Source: a bacterium
Lineage (GTDB): Bacteria; Patescibacteriota; Saccharimonadia; Saccharimonadales; Saccharimonadaceae
Length of the DNA: 36,896 bases
Direction: 5' to 3'
Assembly (NCBI GenBank): GCA_021781475.1
Contig: JAJXWT010000009.1
Span: 1-36,896 of the forward strand
How positions within the stretch are numbered: position 1 is the stretch's first letter; each line of letters opens with the position of its first letter. Shown one piece after another: positions 24,492 through 33,066 of this stretch. The notes under the pieces are model-generated. The model did not search any database. It was given only the letters and a program-made list of their open reading frames with translations, and had not been told where the DNA came from. The position numbers were made by a program, and so were the translations under genes.

Positions 24492-25277
24492 ATGCAAAAA
24501 AAGACAGTTACCATTCATGGTATTGTGTACGATGTTGCGTCGGGCAAGCCGGTTGCAAAAAGCACCGAAGGTGTTATATCGCGGCACGCTATTACTAAAT
24601 TTGCCCCTGAATCCCCCCAAAAACCAGCGTTAAAACCCGATACTCCGCCTGTGCGCCACCCAATTGTCACAAAGGTTAACGCTACTCAGTTACAGGCAAA
24701 GCAAGCGCAAAATCGCGTGCCAAAAAGCGCGCAAACAATCAAGCAACAGGCAATTCGTGAAGCTATGGAGCAACCCATGCATTCCCGTAAGCAAATTACC
24801 CTTAAACAGCAGCCAACCAAACTGCAGCGCATACTCCGCACGGGTATGATTGCCCTCGGTGCGTTATTGGTTGGTGGCTACATCGCCTACCTCAACATGC
24901 CCGCCATTACAACCGCAATCGCCGCAAACCAATCTGGCATCCACGCCACATTCCCAAGTTATACGCCAACTGGTTACGCAATCGCCGGGCCTGTTACCGC
25001 TAAAAATGGCATTGTCACTATCCGTTTTAATGCAACCGCAGCACCGGTTAATTACACCATTCAGCAACAAGCTTCAGACTGGGATAGCAGTGCGGTGCTC
25101 GAAAACTATATCACCCCCAACGCGGGCAACAACTATATTGCGACGCAGGCAAACGGCCTTACTATTTACACCTATACGCAAAGTGCCGCGTGGGTGAATG
25201 GTGGCGTGCTGTACACAATCCACGGCAACGCGCCCTTAAGTGCCAACCAAATCGAACACATTGCCATTAGTATGTAG
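24492..25277 (+). CDS. DUF4367-like membrane protein
   Basis: A 261-aa protein. The cytoplasmic first ~115 residues are basic and Gln-rich, one membrane helix follows (about 118-138, GMIALGALLVGGYIAYLNM), then an extracytoplasmic domain with TFPSYTPTGYAIAGP, YTIQQQASDWDSSA and AAWVNGGVLYTIHG. These match the DUF4367/anti-sigma-associated fold, in which an outer domain may sense the envelope. Divergent from the PEGA gene. TAGGGG lies just before the ATG as a possible ribosome site. Confidence 0.72.
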   Translation: MQKKTVTIHGIVYDVASGKPVAKSTEGVISRHAITKFAPESPQKPALKPDTPPVRHPIVTKVNATQLQAKQAQNRVPKSAQTIKQQAIREAMEQPMHSRKQITLKQQPTKLQRILRTGMIALGALLVGGYIAYLNMPAITTAIAANQSGIHATFPSYTPTGYAIAGPVTAKNGIVTIRFNATAAPVNYTIQQQASDWDSSAVLENYITPNAGNNYIATQANGLTIYTYTQSAAWVNGGVLYTIHGNAPLSANQIEHIAISM

Positions 25278-25297
25278 CCACGCGCTATACTAAGGGT

Positions 25298-26260
25298 GTG
25301 GAATTATACCATATTAAATCGGTAGCGCAGGCAGGCGCCGTAGCCGCAGCCGAACGCGGGCGACACACAGCCAGTACCAACACATTGCTGCTCGTTAACC
25401 TCACCACGCAACAGGCAATGCAGCAACTTAGCCACGTTGCACACATTTTTAGCGATGCCGATGGCACATTGGTAAGCGACGGCGCCGAACATATCTCCCA
25501 AGCCACCCTGTTGCTGCTCGCGACATTGTCGCGCCACGGTATTACTACAACGGTCGTGACCGGCAAGCCACTCGCCGAAGTTACGCCCATGCTGAGCTCG
25601 GCCCCGGGCCTTGAATTTATTTGCGAAAAAGGCGCCTACCGCGCCCATATCCAAAACGGCACGGTGCGTAAACAGTTTATGTTAAGCGATGCTGCAATTG
25701 AAACAGAAGTCGCCTTATTCCGCATCGGCCTGGCTCGGTACCTGCAGGGGCTTGCGCGCCGCCACCACATTGGGTTTGGCTGGGCGGGCAGCGGTGCCCA
25801 CACTAGTATTATTAGCGTTGATTTATACGCCGCCACGCCGCCCGCACACTATACCGCACTGCGTGGCGCCGCGCGAAACGCCCTTAAGCTGCGTGACCCC
25901 GCACTACAACGCCGGCTTGAATCATTAATAGCGCGCTGGGTGCACCAACATAAACCAACCTGGCAGGTCGTGCACCTTGGCAATGGCAACACCGAAATTA
26001 CACCGCCAATACTCGAAAAAAGCGCGGCCGTGCGTGCGCACCCAGCCTTTGCCAAAAGCGGCAAGGTGCTCATTTTAGGCGATTCAAAAAACGACGAACC
26101 CATGTTCGCACTCCAGGCCACGCATACACACAAAGTATTAAATGGCCTTGTGTTGCACCAACACGCCAGCCTGCCGCTCGTAAATACTGCCCATTTTGTT
26201 ACATTTGGCATGGCTAACGTGCAGCCCATTTTACAGGCGCTGCTAAGTACAAAAAAGTAA
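25298..26260 (+). CDS. HAD superfamily phosphatase, sugar-phosphatase-like
   Basis: A 320-aa soluble HAD hydrolase. Motif I SDADGTLVS gives nucleophile Asp53 and acid/base Asp55; motif II is TVVTGK; motif IV is LGDSKNDEPMF. The cap region and layout resemble Cof-type, trehalose- or mannosyl-phosphoglycerate phosphatases. The first 45 residues precede the HAD domain and are unassigned. The start is GTG: TATACT ends 6 nt before it and no ATG or Shine-Dalgarno is available. A link with the nearby glycosyltransferases in sugar metabolism is only a guess. Confidence 0.82.
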   Translation: MELYHIKSVAQAGAVAAAERGRHTASTNTLLLVNLTTQQAMQQLSHVAHIFSDADGTLVSDGAEHISQATLLLLATLSRHGITTTVVTGKPLAEVTPMLSSAPGLEFICEKGAYRAHIQNGTVRKQFMLSDAAIETEVALFRIGLARYLQGLARRHHIGFGWAGSGAHTSIISVDLYAATPPAHYTALRGAARNALKLRDPALQRRLESLIARWVHQHKPTWQVVHLGNGNTEITPPILEKSAAVRAHPAFAKSGKVLILGDSKNDEPMFALQATHTHKVLNGLVLHQHASLPLVNTAHFVTFGMANVQPILQALLSTKK

Positions 26261-26287
26261 AACTGCGCATATGCTACAATAACAGAT

Positions 26288-27811
26288 ATGATTCGTACTC
26301 GTTTTGCCCCAAGCCCCACCGGTTACATTCACGTTGGCAACGTGCGTGCTGCGCTGTTTCCGTACCTCTTAGCCCGCCAGCAGGGCGGTCACTTTATTTT
26401 GCGTATCGAAGACACCGACCAGGCGCGCTTTGTCGAAGGCGCGACTGACTTAATTTTGGACACGCTGCAGTGGCTCGGTATCGATTGGGATGAAGGCCCG
26501 CGTAAAGGCGGCAACTACGGCCCCTACATACAAACCGAACGCCGCGAGCACTACCTAACATGGGCAAAAAAGCTGGTCGAGCATGGGCTGGCCTACGCTG
26601 ACCCCTACACCCCCGAACAGGTGCAAGGCTTTCGCGAAGAGGCGATGGCGGCAAAAAAGCCGTTTTTGTACCGCAATTATCGCCCCGAAACCCCGCCAAC
26701 GTGGGACGGCAGCCAGCCACTCCGCCTTAAAGTCATTAACCCACAGCGCTACACATGGCACGACCCAATTATGGGCGAACTTAGTGCCGGCCCCGAAGTG
26801 TTGGATGATTTTATTTTGCTAAAAGCCGATGGCCTGCCAACCTACAACTTTGCCCACATTATTGACGACGCCGAAATGGGCGTTACGCACGTTATCCGCG
26901 GGCTCGAATACATTTCTAGCATTCCACGCTACCTCAGTTTGTACGATGCGCTCGGCATTTACGAACAATCTACACAAACGCAGCGCGCAGCAGATTCAGT
27001 TCAAGATAGTGACAGTAGCGGTACATCCATCGCCACAGAGCTCCTTGGCCGCCCATACACCCGCCCGGTGCTCGCCTGCATGCCGCACATTATGGCCCCC
27101 GACGGCAAAAAAAAGCTAGGCAAACGCGACGGCGCCCGCAGTGTCACCGACTACCGCACCGACGGTATCTTGCCCGAAGCCATGCTCAACTTTTTGGCCA
27201 GCATGGGCTGGAACGACGGCACTGAACAAGAACTGTTTAGCAAAGATGAACTAATTGAAAAGTTTAGCCTCGAGCGCGTCCAGCGCAGTGGCGCCCGCTT
27301 TGACGAACAACGCCTACTATGGATGAACGGGCAGTGGATCCGCCGCTTAAGCCTAGGTGACTTATATAATCGGGTTACGCCATATTGGCCAACTAGCGCC
27401 AGGCAGGCGAGTGATGAGTACAAAAAGCAGGTCCTTGGCCTGGTGCAAGATCGCCTAAAGACCCTGGCCGAGCTGCCAGTCATGACCAACTACTTTTTTG
27501 AAGAACCAACGCCCGACACCAGCCTAATTACCGGCAACAAGCAACTAAGCAAATTAAGTAGCGACGAGCAAAAACAATTGCTTACCACCGCAAAAACCGC
27601 ACTCGAGCAAAGCGAATGGACCGCCGAAGCTATCCAAAACACCCTTAACGCACTGCTTAACCAAACCGGCCAAAAACCCGGCATTATGTTCAGCCTTATC
27701 CGCATTGCTACTACCTGGGCACCCTTTAGCCCGCAGTTAAACGACACCCTGGCGCTGCTTGGCAAAAACACCACCCTCGCGCGCCTGCAAACTGCAATTG
27801 ACACAATTTAA
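26288..27811 (+). CDS. gltX: Glutamyl-tRNA synthetase
   Basis: Class I aminoacyl-tRNA synthetase (507 aa) charging tRNA-Glu. The HIGH-type motif is SPTGYIHVGN near the start and the KMSKS-type motif is KKLGKRDGA. LRIEDTDQARFVEGA and the anticodon-binding helical end are present. An extra Ser/Gln-rich segment (STQTQRAADSVQDSDSSGTS) sits before the KMSKS loop where relatives have a short connection. It may be Glu-specific or non-discriminating; that cannot be read here. TGC-TACAAT ends 7 nt before the ATG and no Shine-Dalgarno is present. Confidence 0.96.
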   Translation: MIRTRFAPSPTGYIHVGNVRAALFPYLLARQQGGHFILRIEDTDQARFVEGATDLILDTLQWLGIDWDEGPRKGGNYGPYIQTERREHYLTWAKKLVEHGLAYADPYTPEQVQGFREEAMAAKKPFLYRNYRPETPPTWDGSQPLRLKVINPQRYTWHDPIMGELSAGPEVLDDFILLKADGLPTYNFAHIIDDAEMGVTHVIRGLEYISSIPRYLSLYDALGIYEQSTQTQRAADSVQDSDSSGTSIATELLGRPYTRPVLACMPHIMAPDGKKKLGKRDGARSVTDYRTDGILPEAMLNFLASMGWNDGTEQELFSKDELIEKFSLERVQRSGARFDEQRLLWMNGQWIRRLSLGDLYNRVTPYWPTSARQASDEYKKQVLGLVQDRLKTLAELPVMTNYFFEEPTPDTSLITGNKQLSKLSSDEQKQLLTTAKTALEQSEWTAEAIQNTLNALLNQTGQKPGIMFSLIRIATTWAPFSPQLNDTLALLGKNTTLARLQTAIDTI

Positions 27812-27815
27812 AACA

Positions 27816-27850
27816 GGGCCGGCACATGTAGGCTATACATGTGCCGGCCC
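27816..27850. terminator. Perfect 15-bp hairpin between convergent genes
   Basis: GGGCCGGCACATGTA and TACATGTGCCGGCCC around GGCTA, 4 nt after the gltX stop. On the minus strand it is followed by TGTTTT, a fair U-tract, so it best terminates the minus-strand gene and probably serves gltX too. Confidence 0.8.
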
Positions 27851-27874
27851 ATAGGGTGGACAGGAGAACAAAGT

Positions 27875-28729
27875 TTAAGGCTCCAGCCGTTGTCGCATTT
27901 GCGCCCTCAACCTCTTTGCAGCTTTGGTAGGCGAACACCCACCATTTTTGGCGCGCCACTCTCCAGCTTTATGGTGTTGTTGCGTTGCCCTTACGGCATA
28001 GTGTCCAACACCGGCACCGAAACCAACGCCCATAAGCACGTGTAGTGCAAACATCAGAATACTTTGCCCACCAAGCGCAATCAAGAGTATATTGTAAACT
28101 GCAGCGAGTGCGTATACACCCGTCGTTGCCACGAGCAACGACTCATGCCTCGTCGCCAATTTTGCGCTAAGAGCATCCTCGTAGCTTTTGCGCGTTGCGC
28201 ACTCCAGCGCACCGAGATCGCTCTTGAGCTCAAGGTCTTGGAGGCTTAGGACCGACCCAAATGGGCCTGCCCAGTACGCCAACAGGTACCTGTAAGAGCC
28301 GCCGCCTGGTGACACGAGCGTGCCAAGCAATGCGCAACACTCTTCTCGCAACTCACTGTCACTGTCTTGCGTGTAGCGAACTATCCCAAGGTGATCCTCG
28401 TCAAAATCTCCGCTGTCGAGAACCTCCTTGATACGGTCAGCAACCGCAGCGGGAACATACCCACCCACTTGATTGAAGCTAGCAAGCCGAGTCTGCGAAT
28501 AACCGTAGCCTAACAGCGGTGGAGTTCCAAGCCACGCACGCACCTTATTGTCGTAGGCGCAGTATTTCGCGTCGTACATCAAAATTGTTGCGTTGAATCC
28601 TCGCTGGCTTGCCACATCCACCATACCAATCTGCGCTAACAGGTCAGGGGTAGCGCCATAATCGTCCGACATGACGCCGTGCATACCACCCATAGATATG
28701 CGTGAATCGGGAATATGGTAATTCTGCAT
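27875..28729 (-). CDS. Hypothetical protein with two C-terminal membrane segments
   Basis: A 284-aa protein with no recognised family. The first ~190 residues are soluble-looking and acidic. Two hydrophobic segments follow at about 200-245 (VATTGVYALAAVYNILLIAL and LMFALHVLMGVGFGAGVGH), then a Lys/Arg-rich tail. The track starts at a TTG; the ATG seven codons later has TTTGGAG at proper spacing and is preferred. It has its own promoter (28789-28817) with an ~50-nt leader, so it is not leaderless. Function unknown. Confidence 0.7.
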   Translation of the reverse strand: MQNYHIPDSRISMGGMHGVMSDDYGATPDLLAQIGMVDVASQRGFNATILMYDAKYCAYDNKVRAWLGTPPLLGYGYSQTRLASFNQVGGYVPAAVADRIKEVLDSGDFDEDHLGIVRYTQDSDSELREECCALLGTLVSPGGGSYRYLLAYWAGPFGSVLSLQDLELKSDLGALECATRKSYEDALSAKLATRHESLLVATTGVYALAAVYNILLIALGGQSILMFALHVLMGVGFGAGVGHYAVRATQQHHKAGEWRAKNGGCSPTKAAKRLRAQMRQRLEP

Positions 28730-28788
28730 TATTGTCTCCAAATCCAAAAGGTTTTTGCTCGCACGGGTTGTACAAGCATCATATTTAT

Positions 28789-28817
28789 GTTATAGCACAG
28801 TTTGCATATTTTCGCAA
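28789..28817 (-). promoter_or_regulatory. Promoter of the two-helix hypothetical gene
   Basis: Minus strand TTGCGA (28817-28812), 17 bp, TGC-TATAAC (28794-28789). The transcript would carry a leader of about 50 nt with a GGAG box. Confidence 0.65.
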
Positions 28818-28880
28818 TAATACCCCCTAGACCGTTGTTTGTGTACACCGCCGGTACTATGCGCTATACTAAACATAACC

Positions 28881-29975
28881 ATGAGTGTATTCACTAGGGT
28901 AGGGGAACCATTTCGACGTACTGGGCAGTGGGTAAAAAACCACCGCCTACATACGATTGTCACCGTTGGCGTTGTGCTAATTGCGGGCGCCGGTGCCTCC
29001 ACCTACTTTTTACTCAGCGCACCATTGCCACTGCCAAAGGTGCAGCCTATTGCCGTTGCGCCAAAACCCAAACCGCCAGCACCAAAGTATTACAGCTTGC
29101 TCGATGGCACCCAGGTAGCAAGCCAAAGCGACCTTACCGCGCCCGTGACCGCCATTATGATTGAAAACACCCCCCAGGCGCGCCCGCAAAGCGGCCTCAA
29201 ACAGGCGCAGGTGGTCTACGAAGCCATCGCCGAAGGTGGCATCACCCGCTTTATGGCGCTGTACCAGCAAAACAAGCCGCAAATGATTGGCCCTGTGCGT
29301 AGCCTGCGTATGTACTACCTTGATTGGGCAGCGCCATACCACCCCAGTATCGTGCACGTGGGCGGCAGTTTATATTCGTTGCAAGATGTCAGCAACGGCA
29401 ACTACCGCAATATTGATATTGAACACTACGCTGGTGCCAGCTGGCGCGCCACCGACCGCTACGCCCCGCACAACGTGTACACCACCTTTGCTCGGCTCGA
29501 TGCCCTTAACAGCAAACTCGGCTACACCAGCAGTACCTTTACGAGTTTTCCGCGCGTCGATGGCCAACCGGCCGCCACGCCCAACGCCAGCACCATTAAC
29601 GTACACATGAGCGGCCCGCTGTACGATTCGCAGTACCTGTACAACCCCGCCACCAATAACTACAACCGCTACCAAGACGGCGCGCCCCACCTGGACCGCG
29701 AAGATGGCCAAATAAGCCCCAGCGTTGTGGTCGTGCTAAAAGTAAATATGACCCTGGTAATGCAAGATGGCTACCGCGAAGATATCACCACCACAGGCAG
29801 CGGCGAAGCCGACATATTCCAAAATGGCACCGTGCAAACCGCCACCTGGAGCAAGGCCGGCCGCATGGACCCATTGCAGCTACTCGACAAAAATGGCCAA
29901 CCGATCAGCCTGGTGCGTGGCCAAACCTGGATTGTCGCGCTGCCAAACAGCGTAGGGACAGTGTCGTGGCAGTAA
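28881..29975 (+). CDS. DUF3048 (YerB-like) exported protein
   Basis: A 364-aa protein with an N-terminal membrane anchor (about 28-48, TIVTVGVVLIAGAGASTYF), a Pro-rich linker, then DUF3048: IMIENTPQARPQSGLKQAQV, YEAIAEGGITRFMALYQ and GPVRSLRMYYLDWAAPY. The second half (VVVLKVNMTLVMQDGYRED) matches the C-terminal DUF3048 part. It is an extracytoplasmic protein of unknown function, often found near cell-wall genes. CGC-TATACT lies 10 nt before the ATG. The histidine kinase start overlaps its stop. Confidence 0.88.
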   Translation: MSVFTRVGEPFRRTGQWVKNHRLHTIVTVGVVLIAGAGASTYFLLSAPLPLPKVQPIAVAPKPKPPAPKYYSLLDGTQVASQSDLTAPVTAIMIENTPQARPQSGLKQAQVVYEAIAEGGITRFMALYQQNKPQMIGPVRSLRMYYLDWAAPYHPSIVHVGGSLYSLQDVSNGNYRNIDIEHYAGASWRATDRYAPHNVYTTFARLDALNSKLGYTSSTFTSFPRVDGQPAATPNASTINVHMSGPLYDSQYLYNPATNNYNRYQDGAPHLDREDGQISPSVVVVLKVNMTLVMQDGYREDITTTGSGEADIFQNGTVQTATWSKAGRMDPLQLLDKNGQPISLVRGQTWIVALPNSVGTVSWQ

Positions 29976-31501
29976 CGCGTAGCCAGCCCATGGTCAAGGA
30001 TTTTTGGCCGCACTACAGGCGCCGCATGTTGCTAGGGGCCATAGGTATGGGCGTACTACTGGCGGTTGTTGTACTGCTGGCAGTTGTCGTGACCACTGGC
30101 ATACCCGAAGAATCACTCAGTTTTGCCGCCCTTGTTGTGGCACTTTTTGCTGGAGCAATCAGCATGAATATTATTTTGGTGCATTTAGTTACCGTGCCCC
30201 TCAAAACTATCAGCGACGCCCTTACGCATATATCGGGCGAACCAAGCACTGTTGTGCCGCCCAACCCTAACGCCGAGCACTTTGCGCGCAGCGGCCTAAA
30301 ACCCCTTTTGCAATTAATGTACAAATCAGCGGCAGCTGACAAAACCACAAAAAAGCCCAACAGTAGCGCCGGTAGCCTTATTAACCGCGCCCTTAGCAAT
30401 ACCAAGGCCGGGATCGCTGTGCTAACTGCCACCGGCGCATTGCAGTATGCCAACGAAAGCACGCCAATCAGTGTAACCACCGACGGCGCAAAAAACCTTG
30501 AACTCGTGTTCGACGAACACGATACGCTTGAGCAGTGGCTACAAAACGTGCGTGACACCCAGGTGCATGCCGAAAAAGTCTGGCAACGCGTGCCCAATAA
30601 AATTGTTGGCGAAGAAAACCGGCGGATTTTTGACATTGCCGCCACGTTTGAAAAGGGCAGCGAAGCCGAGGTGGTGCTAGTGCTATTTGACCACACAGAT
30701 ATTTACCAGCCCGAAGATGATGCCCTGGACTTTATTTCGTTTGCCGCCCACGAACTGCGCGGCCCCATTACTGTTATCCGCGGCTACCTCGATGTTTTAA
30801 CACTCGAAACCGAAAACCTGCTGCAGCCCGACCAGCAAGAACTACTAAAACGCCTGGTGGTAAGCGCCAGCCGGCTAAGCGGCTACATTAACAATATTTT
30901 GAACGCCAGCCGCTACGACAGGCGCCACCTGCAGCTCCACCTAACCGAAGATACCATGGCCGCCGTGTACGAAGGCATTAACGATGACATGCAGCTGCGC
31001 GCCACAAGCCAAAACCGGCTCCTTAGCGTCGATATCCCTAATAATTTACCTACGATTGCTGCTGACCGCTCCAGCTTATCCGAAGTTTTGGGTAACCTAA
31101 TCGACAACGCTATAAAATATTCCAACGAAGGCGGCTTAGTAAACGTACAAGCCCTGCAAGATGGCGATTTTGTTAAAGTCACCGTCACCGACCACGGCAT
31201 TGGTATGCCCGGCAGTGTTATGGGCAGCCTGTTCCACAAGTTTTACCGCAGCCACCGCAGCCGCGAAACCGTGGCCGGCACCGGCATTGGCCTGTATATT
31301 AGCAAAGCAATTATTGAAAGCCACGGCGGACAAATTGGCGTCACCAGCACCGAAGGCCAGGGGAGCACCTTTTGGTTCAGCGTGCCCACCTATGCCAGTG
31401 TTAAAGACAAGCTGCTAGCTGGCGGCAACACCAACACCGGCGCTAACATGATCACCACCGGCGGCAGCTGGATTAAAAACCACTCCATGTACAGTGGCTA
31501 G
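29966..31501 (+). CDS. Membrane sensor histidine kinase
   Basis: A 511-aa two-component kinase. Two membrane helices (about 22-42 and 51-75) with almost no outer loop suggest sensing inside or at the membrane. A PAS-like region lies at about 140-245. The HisKA dimer box FAAHELRGPITVIRGYL has phospho-acceptor His262. The ATPase domain has NLIDNAIKYSNEGG (N box), DHGIGMPGSV (G1) and GTGIGLYISKAIIESHGG (G2). The start is a GTG overlapping the DUF3048 stop by 10 nt; an ATG 8 codons later is possible. It probably partners the receiver gene just downstream. Confidence 0.94.
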   Translation: MAVTRSQPMVKDFWPHYRRRMLLGAIGMGVLLAVVVLLAVVVTTGIPEESLSFAALVVALFAGAISMNIILVHLVTVPLKTISDALTHISGEPSTVVPPNPNAEHFARSGLKPLLQLMYKSAAADKTTKKPNSSAGSLINRALSNTKAGIAVLTATGALQYANESTPISVTTDGAKNLELVFDEHDTLEQWLQNVRDTQVHAEKVWQRVPNKIVGEENRRIFDIAATFEKGSEAEVVLVLFDHTDIYQPEDDALDFISFAAHELRGPITVIRGYLDVLTLETENLLQPDQQELLKRLVVSASRLSGYINNILNASRYDRRHLQLHLTEDTMAAVYEGINDDMQLRATSQNRLLSVDIPNNLPTIAADRSSLSEVLGNLIDNAIKYSNEGGLVNVQALQDGDFVKVTVTDHGIGMPGSVMGSLFHKFYRSHRSRETVAGTGIGLYISKAIIESHGGQIGVTSTEGQGSTFWFSVPTYASVKDKLLAGGNTNTGANMITTGGSWIKNHSMYSG

Positions 31502-31522
31502 TGGCTGGGTTATACTAAGCTT

Positions 31523-31894
31523 ATGGCAATCAAAAACATCTTAGTCATCGAAGACGACCGCTTTATTGGTGAAATGTACGTGCGCAGCCTGCTGCACCAA
31601 GGTTATACCGTTGACTGGATGATAGACGGCTCCGACGGCTTAGTTGCCGCCCAAAACAAGCCCTACGACCTTATTTTGCTCGATATTATGTTGCCCGAAG
31701 TCCGTGGCACCGACATTTTAAAAGCCCTTAAAAAGTCGCAAAACAATGCCTCGGCCCAGGCAAAAATTATCATTATGACCAACTTTGACCAAGATGCCGA
31801 CAGCCGCGCCGCCATGGAACACGACGCCGACGGCTACCTGATTAAAGCCGAAATTACCCCGCGCAAGCTCCTCGAGCTCATCGGGCAGCTGTAA
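31523..31894 (+). CDS. Single-domain response regulator
   Basis: A 123-aa CheY-type receiver with no output domain. Acidic pocket Asp11/Asp12 (VIEDDR), phospho-acceptor Asp54 (ILLDIMLPE), a Thr in IIMTNF and a Lys in GYLIKAEIT. It is likely phosphorylated by the adjacent kinase and acts by protein-protein contact. TATACT ends 6 nt before the ATG, so it has its own leaderless promoter in the 21-bp gap after the kinase and can be expressed independently. Confidence 0.94.
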   Translation: MAIKNILVIEDDRFIGEMYVRSLLHQGYTVDWMIDGSDGLVAAQNKPYDLILLDIMLPEVRGTDILKALKKSQNNASAQAKIIIMTNFDQDADSRAAMEHDADGYLIKAEITPRKLLELIGQL

Positions 31895-31937
31895 TCTGGA
31901 CACGTGGCCGCTTTTTTGGTAGTATAAGCAAGACTTT

Positions 31938-32014
31938 GGCCCCTTCGTCTAGTGGTCCAGGACGTCTGGTTCTCATCCAGAAAATCGCGGGTTCGACTCC
32001 CGCAGGGGTCACCA
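31938..32014 (+). tRNA. tRNA-Glu (anticodon CTC)
   Basis: Acceptor GGCCCCT/AGGGGTC with one G-T pair, discriminator A, encoded CCA. Anticodon stem TCTGG/CCAGA with loop TTCTCAT gives CTC. T-arm GCGGG-TTCGACT-CCCGC. Confidence 0.96.
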
Positions 32015-32049
32015 TATAAAGAGCGTCACCTCGTGTGGCGCTTTTTATA
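32015..32049 (+). terminator. Terminator of tRNA-Glu
   Basis: AGCGTCAC and GTGGCGCT (one G-T pair) around CTCGT, followed by TTTTT. The stem can extend outward through AT-rich arms (TATAAAG/TTTTATA) to the last base of the tRNA. Confidence 0.85.
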
Positions 32050-32160
32050 TGGTGCGCTTCTCGCCAGAGAGCCCAAACTAGGGACTACTACAGCAAGAAA
32101 CAAGACAGGGAAGCCTACTCGCCCGAACGCAACACAGCTATAACCCAGTTATACCCCGAC

Positions 32161-32194
32161 TATTAAAGCGCCACCGCAAGGTGGCGCTTTAATA
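32161..32194. terminator. Perfect 15-bp hairpin with GCAA tetraloop
   Basis: TATTAAAGCGCCACC and GGTGGCGCTTTAATA around GCAA. It is symmetric enough to act on both strands and lies 14 bp beyond the stop of the 59-aa membrane protein gene. It shares GTGGCGCTTT with the tRNA-Glu terminator. Confidence 0.75.
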
Positions 32195-32208
32195 GTGCAC
32201 TGAGCCGA

Positions 32209-32388
32209 TTACTTATGGTTCATTAACCAAATAAACGCACCGGTAGACAGCACTATGATGGCGTAGAACAGGGCCAGCCCTACTGGCGAGCCCCAGCTAA
32301 ACCACGAGCCCCATGCACGCCAGTTCTTCATATGCTGATGCTGGTGCTGCTGCCAATCAAATTCCGGCATGTTGTCGTGTTTTTCCAT
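32209..32388 (-). CDS. Small membrane protein (59 aa), absent from the ORF track
   Basis: Open from ATG at 32388 to TAA at 32209, one residue under the track's apparent 60-aa cutoff. The N-terminal half is rich in His, Gln and Trp (FDWQQHQHQHMKNWRAW). One membrane helix follows (GLALFYAIIVLSTGAFIWL) and the end is short and polar. AAAGGGTG lies 5 nt before the ATG and a perfect TATAAT 20 nt upstream. The His-rich face could bind metal; function unknown. Confidence 0.75.
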   Translation of the reverse strand: MEKHDNMPEFDWQQHQHQHMKNWRAWGSWFSWGSPVGLALFYAIIVLSTGAFIWLMNHK

Positions 32389-32408
32389 GTAACACCCTTT
32401 GTTTACTA

Positions 32409-32414
32409 ATTATA
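32409..32414 (-). promoter_or_regulatory. -10 element of the 59-aa membrane protein gene
   Basis: A TATAAT on the minus strand, with the predicted start about 7 nt downstream (near 32402), giving a ~14-nt leader that holds the AAAGGGTG box. No strong -35 is evident. Confidence 0.55.
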
Positions 32415-32606
32415 TAAGCCAGCATTTCGACCATTACGCCGACTGCTCGTTAGCGAATACCACGTTCCCTGGTGTTATGAGCGATAACGGGGCTGTCGTA
32501 GGGTGGATTTATATCAATGTTATAGTAGCACACCTTGCAAAGTTGCGCATGACGCATAGTGGTTACGGTTTACATGCCCAGCGACTGGGTTTAAAATGGT
32601 GGAATT

Positions 32607-33059
32607 ATGGCAAACCTAGAACACGGTGGCTTATGCAACCAGGCAGAATATCAGCGCACATTTAACGAGCGCCTAAAAGAAGGGGATATTACCGACGCCC
32701 AAATTTTAATGTTCTTTTTACGCCTAAAACAGCACGCAGAGGCATTAAAAATTCCTGTTATTGCTCGGTCGATACCCCATCATATCGGACAATTTACAGT
32801 TGAAGTAACTGCTATAGACGAAGACCTTCAACCGTTAAGAGACTGGACACCCGCAGAGGGTGAGTTGGCGAATGGCATTTGGAATGTCAACGATCCTGCA
32901 AATCGCATTTATTATGCAGAAGATACCCACAAGATTCCCTGCTACGATGGTATCTTTGCGGCATACGACGACGGCATCGGCATGAGCGATTTTGAGCGCG
33001 AGCTTGTTGGCGCCGGCGCCCTAGGTGGCATGAGCGACCTTAGCTCATTCAAGTTGTAG
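32607..33059 (+). CDS. Hypothetical protein (150 aa)
   Basis: A soluble acidic protein with no recognised family. Its N-terminal half is helical (NERLKEGDITDAQILMFFLR) and the C-terminal end glycine-rich (VGAGALGGMSDL). TAAAAT lies 9 nt before the ATG. It converges with the next hypothetical gene across 7 bp, with no terminator between them. Composition resembles the housekeeping genes, so it is probably resident. Confidence 0.65.
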   Translation: MANLEHGGLCNQAEYQRTFNERLKEGDITDAQILMFFLRLKQHAEALKIPVIARSIPHHIGQFTVEVTAIDEDLQPLRDWTPAEGELANGIWNVNDPANRIYYAEDTHKIPCYDGIFAAYDDGIGMSDFERELVGAGALGGMSDLSSFKL

Positions 33060-33066
33060 GTTGTTA

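Noticed and set aside
32399-32665. 88-aa plus-strand ORF
   Set aside because: It starts inside the promoter of the 59-aa gene and overlaps the better-supported 150-aa gene in another frame.
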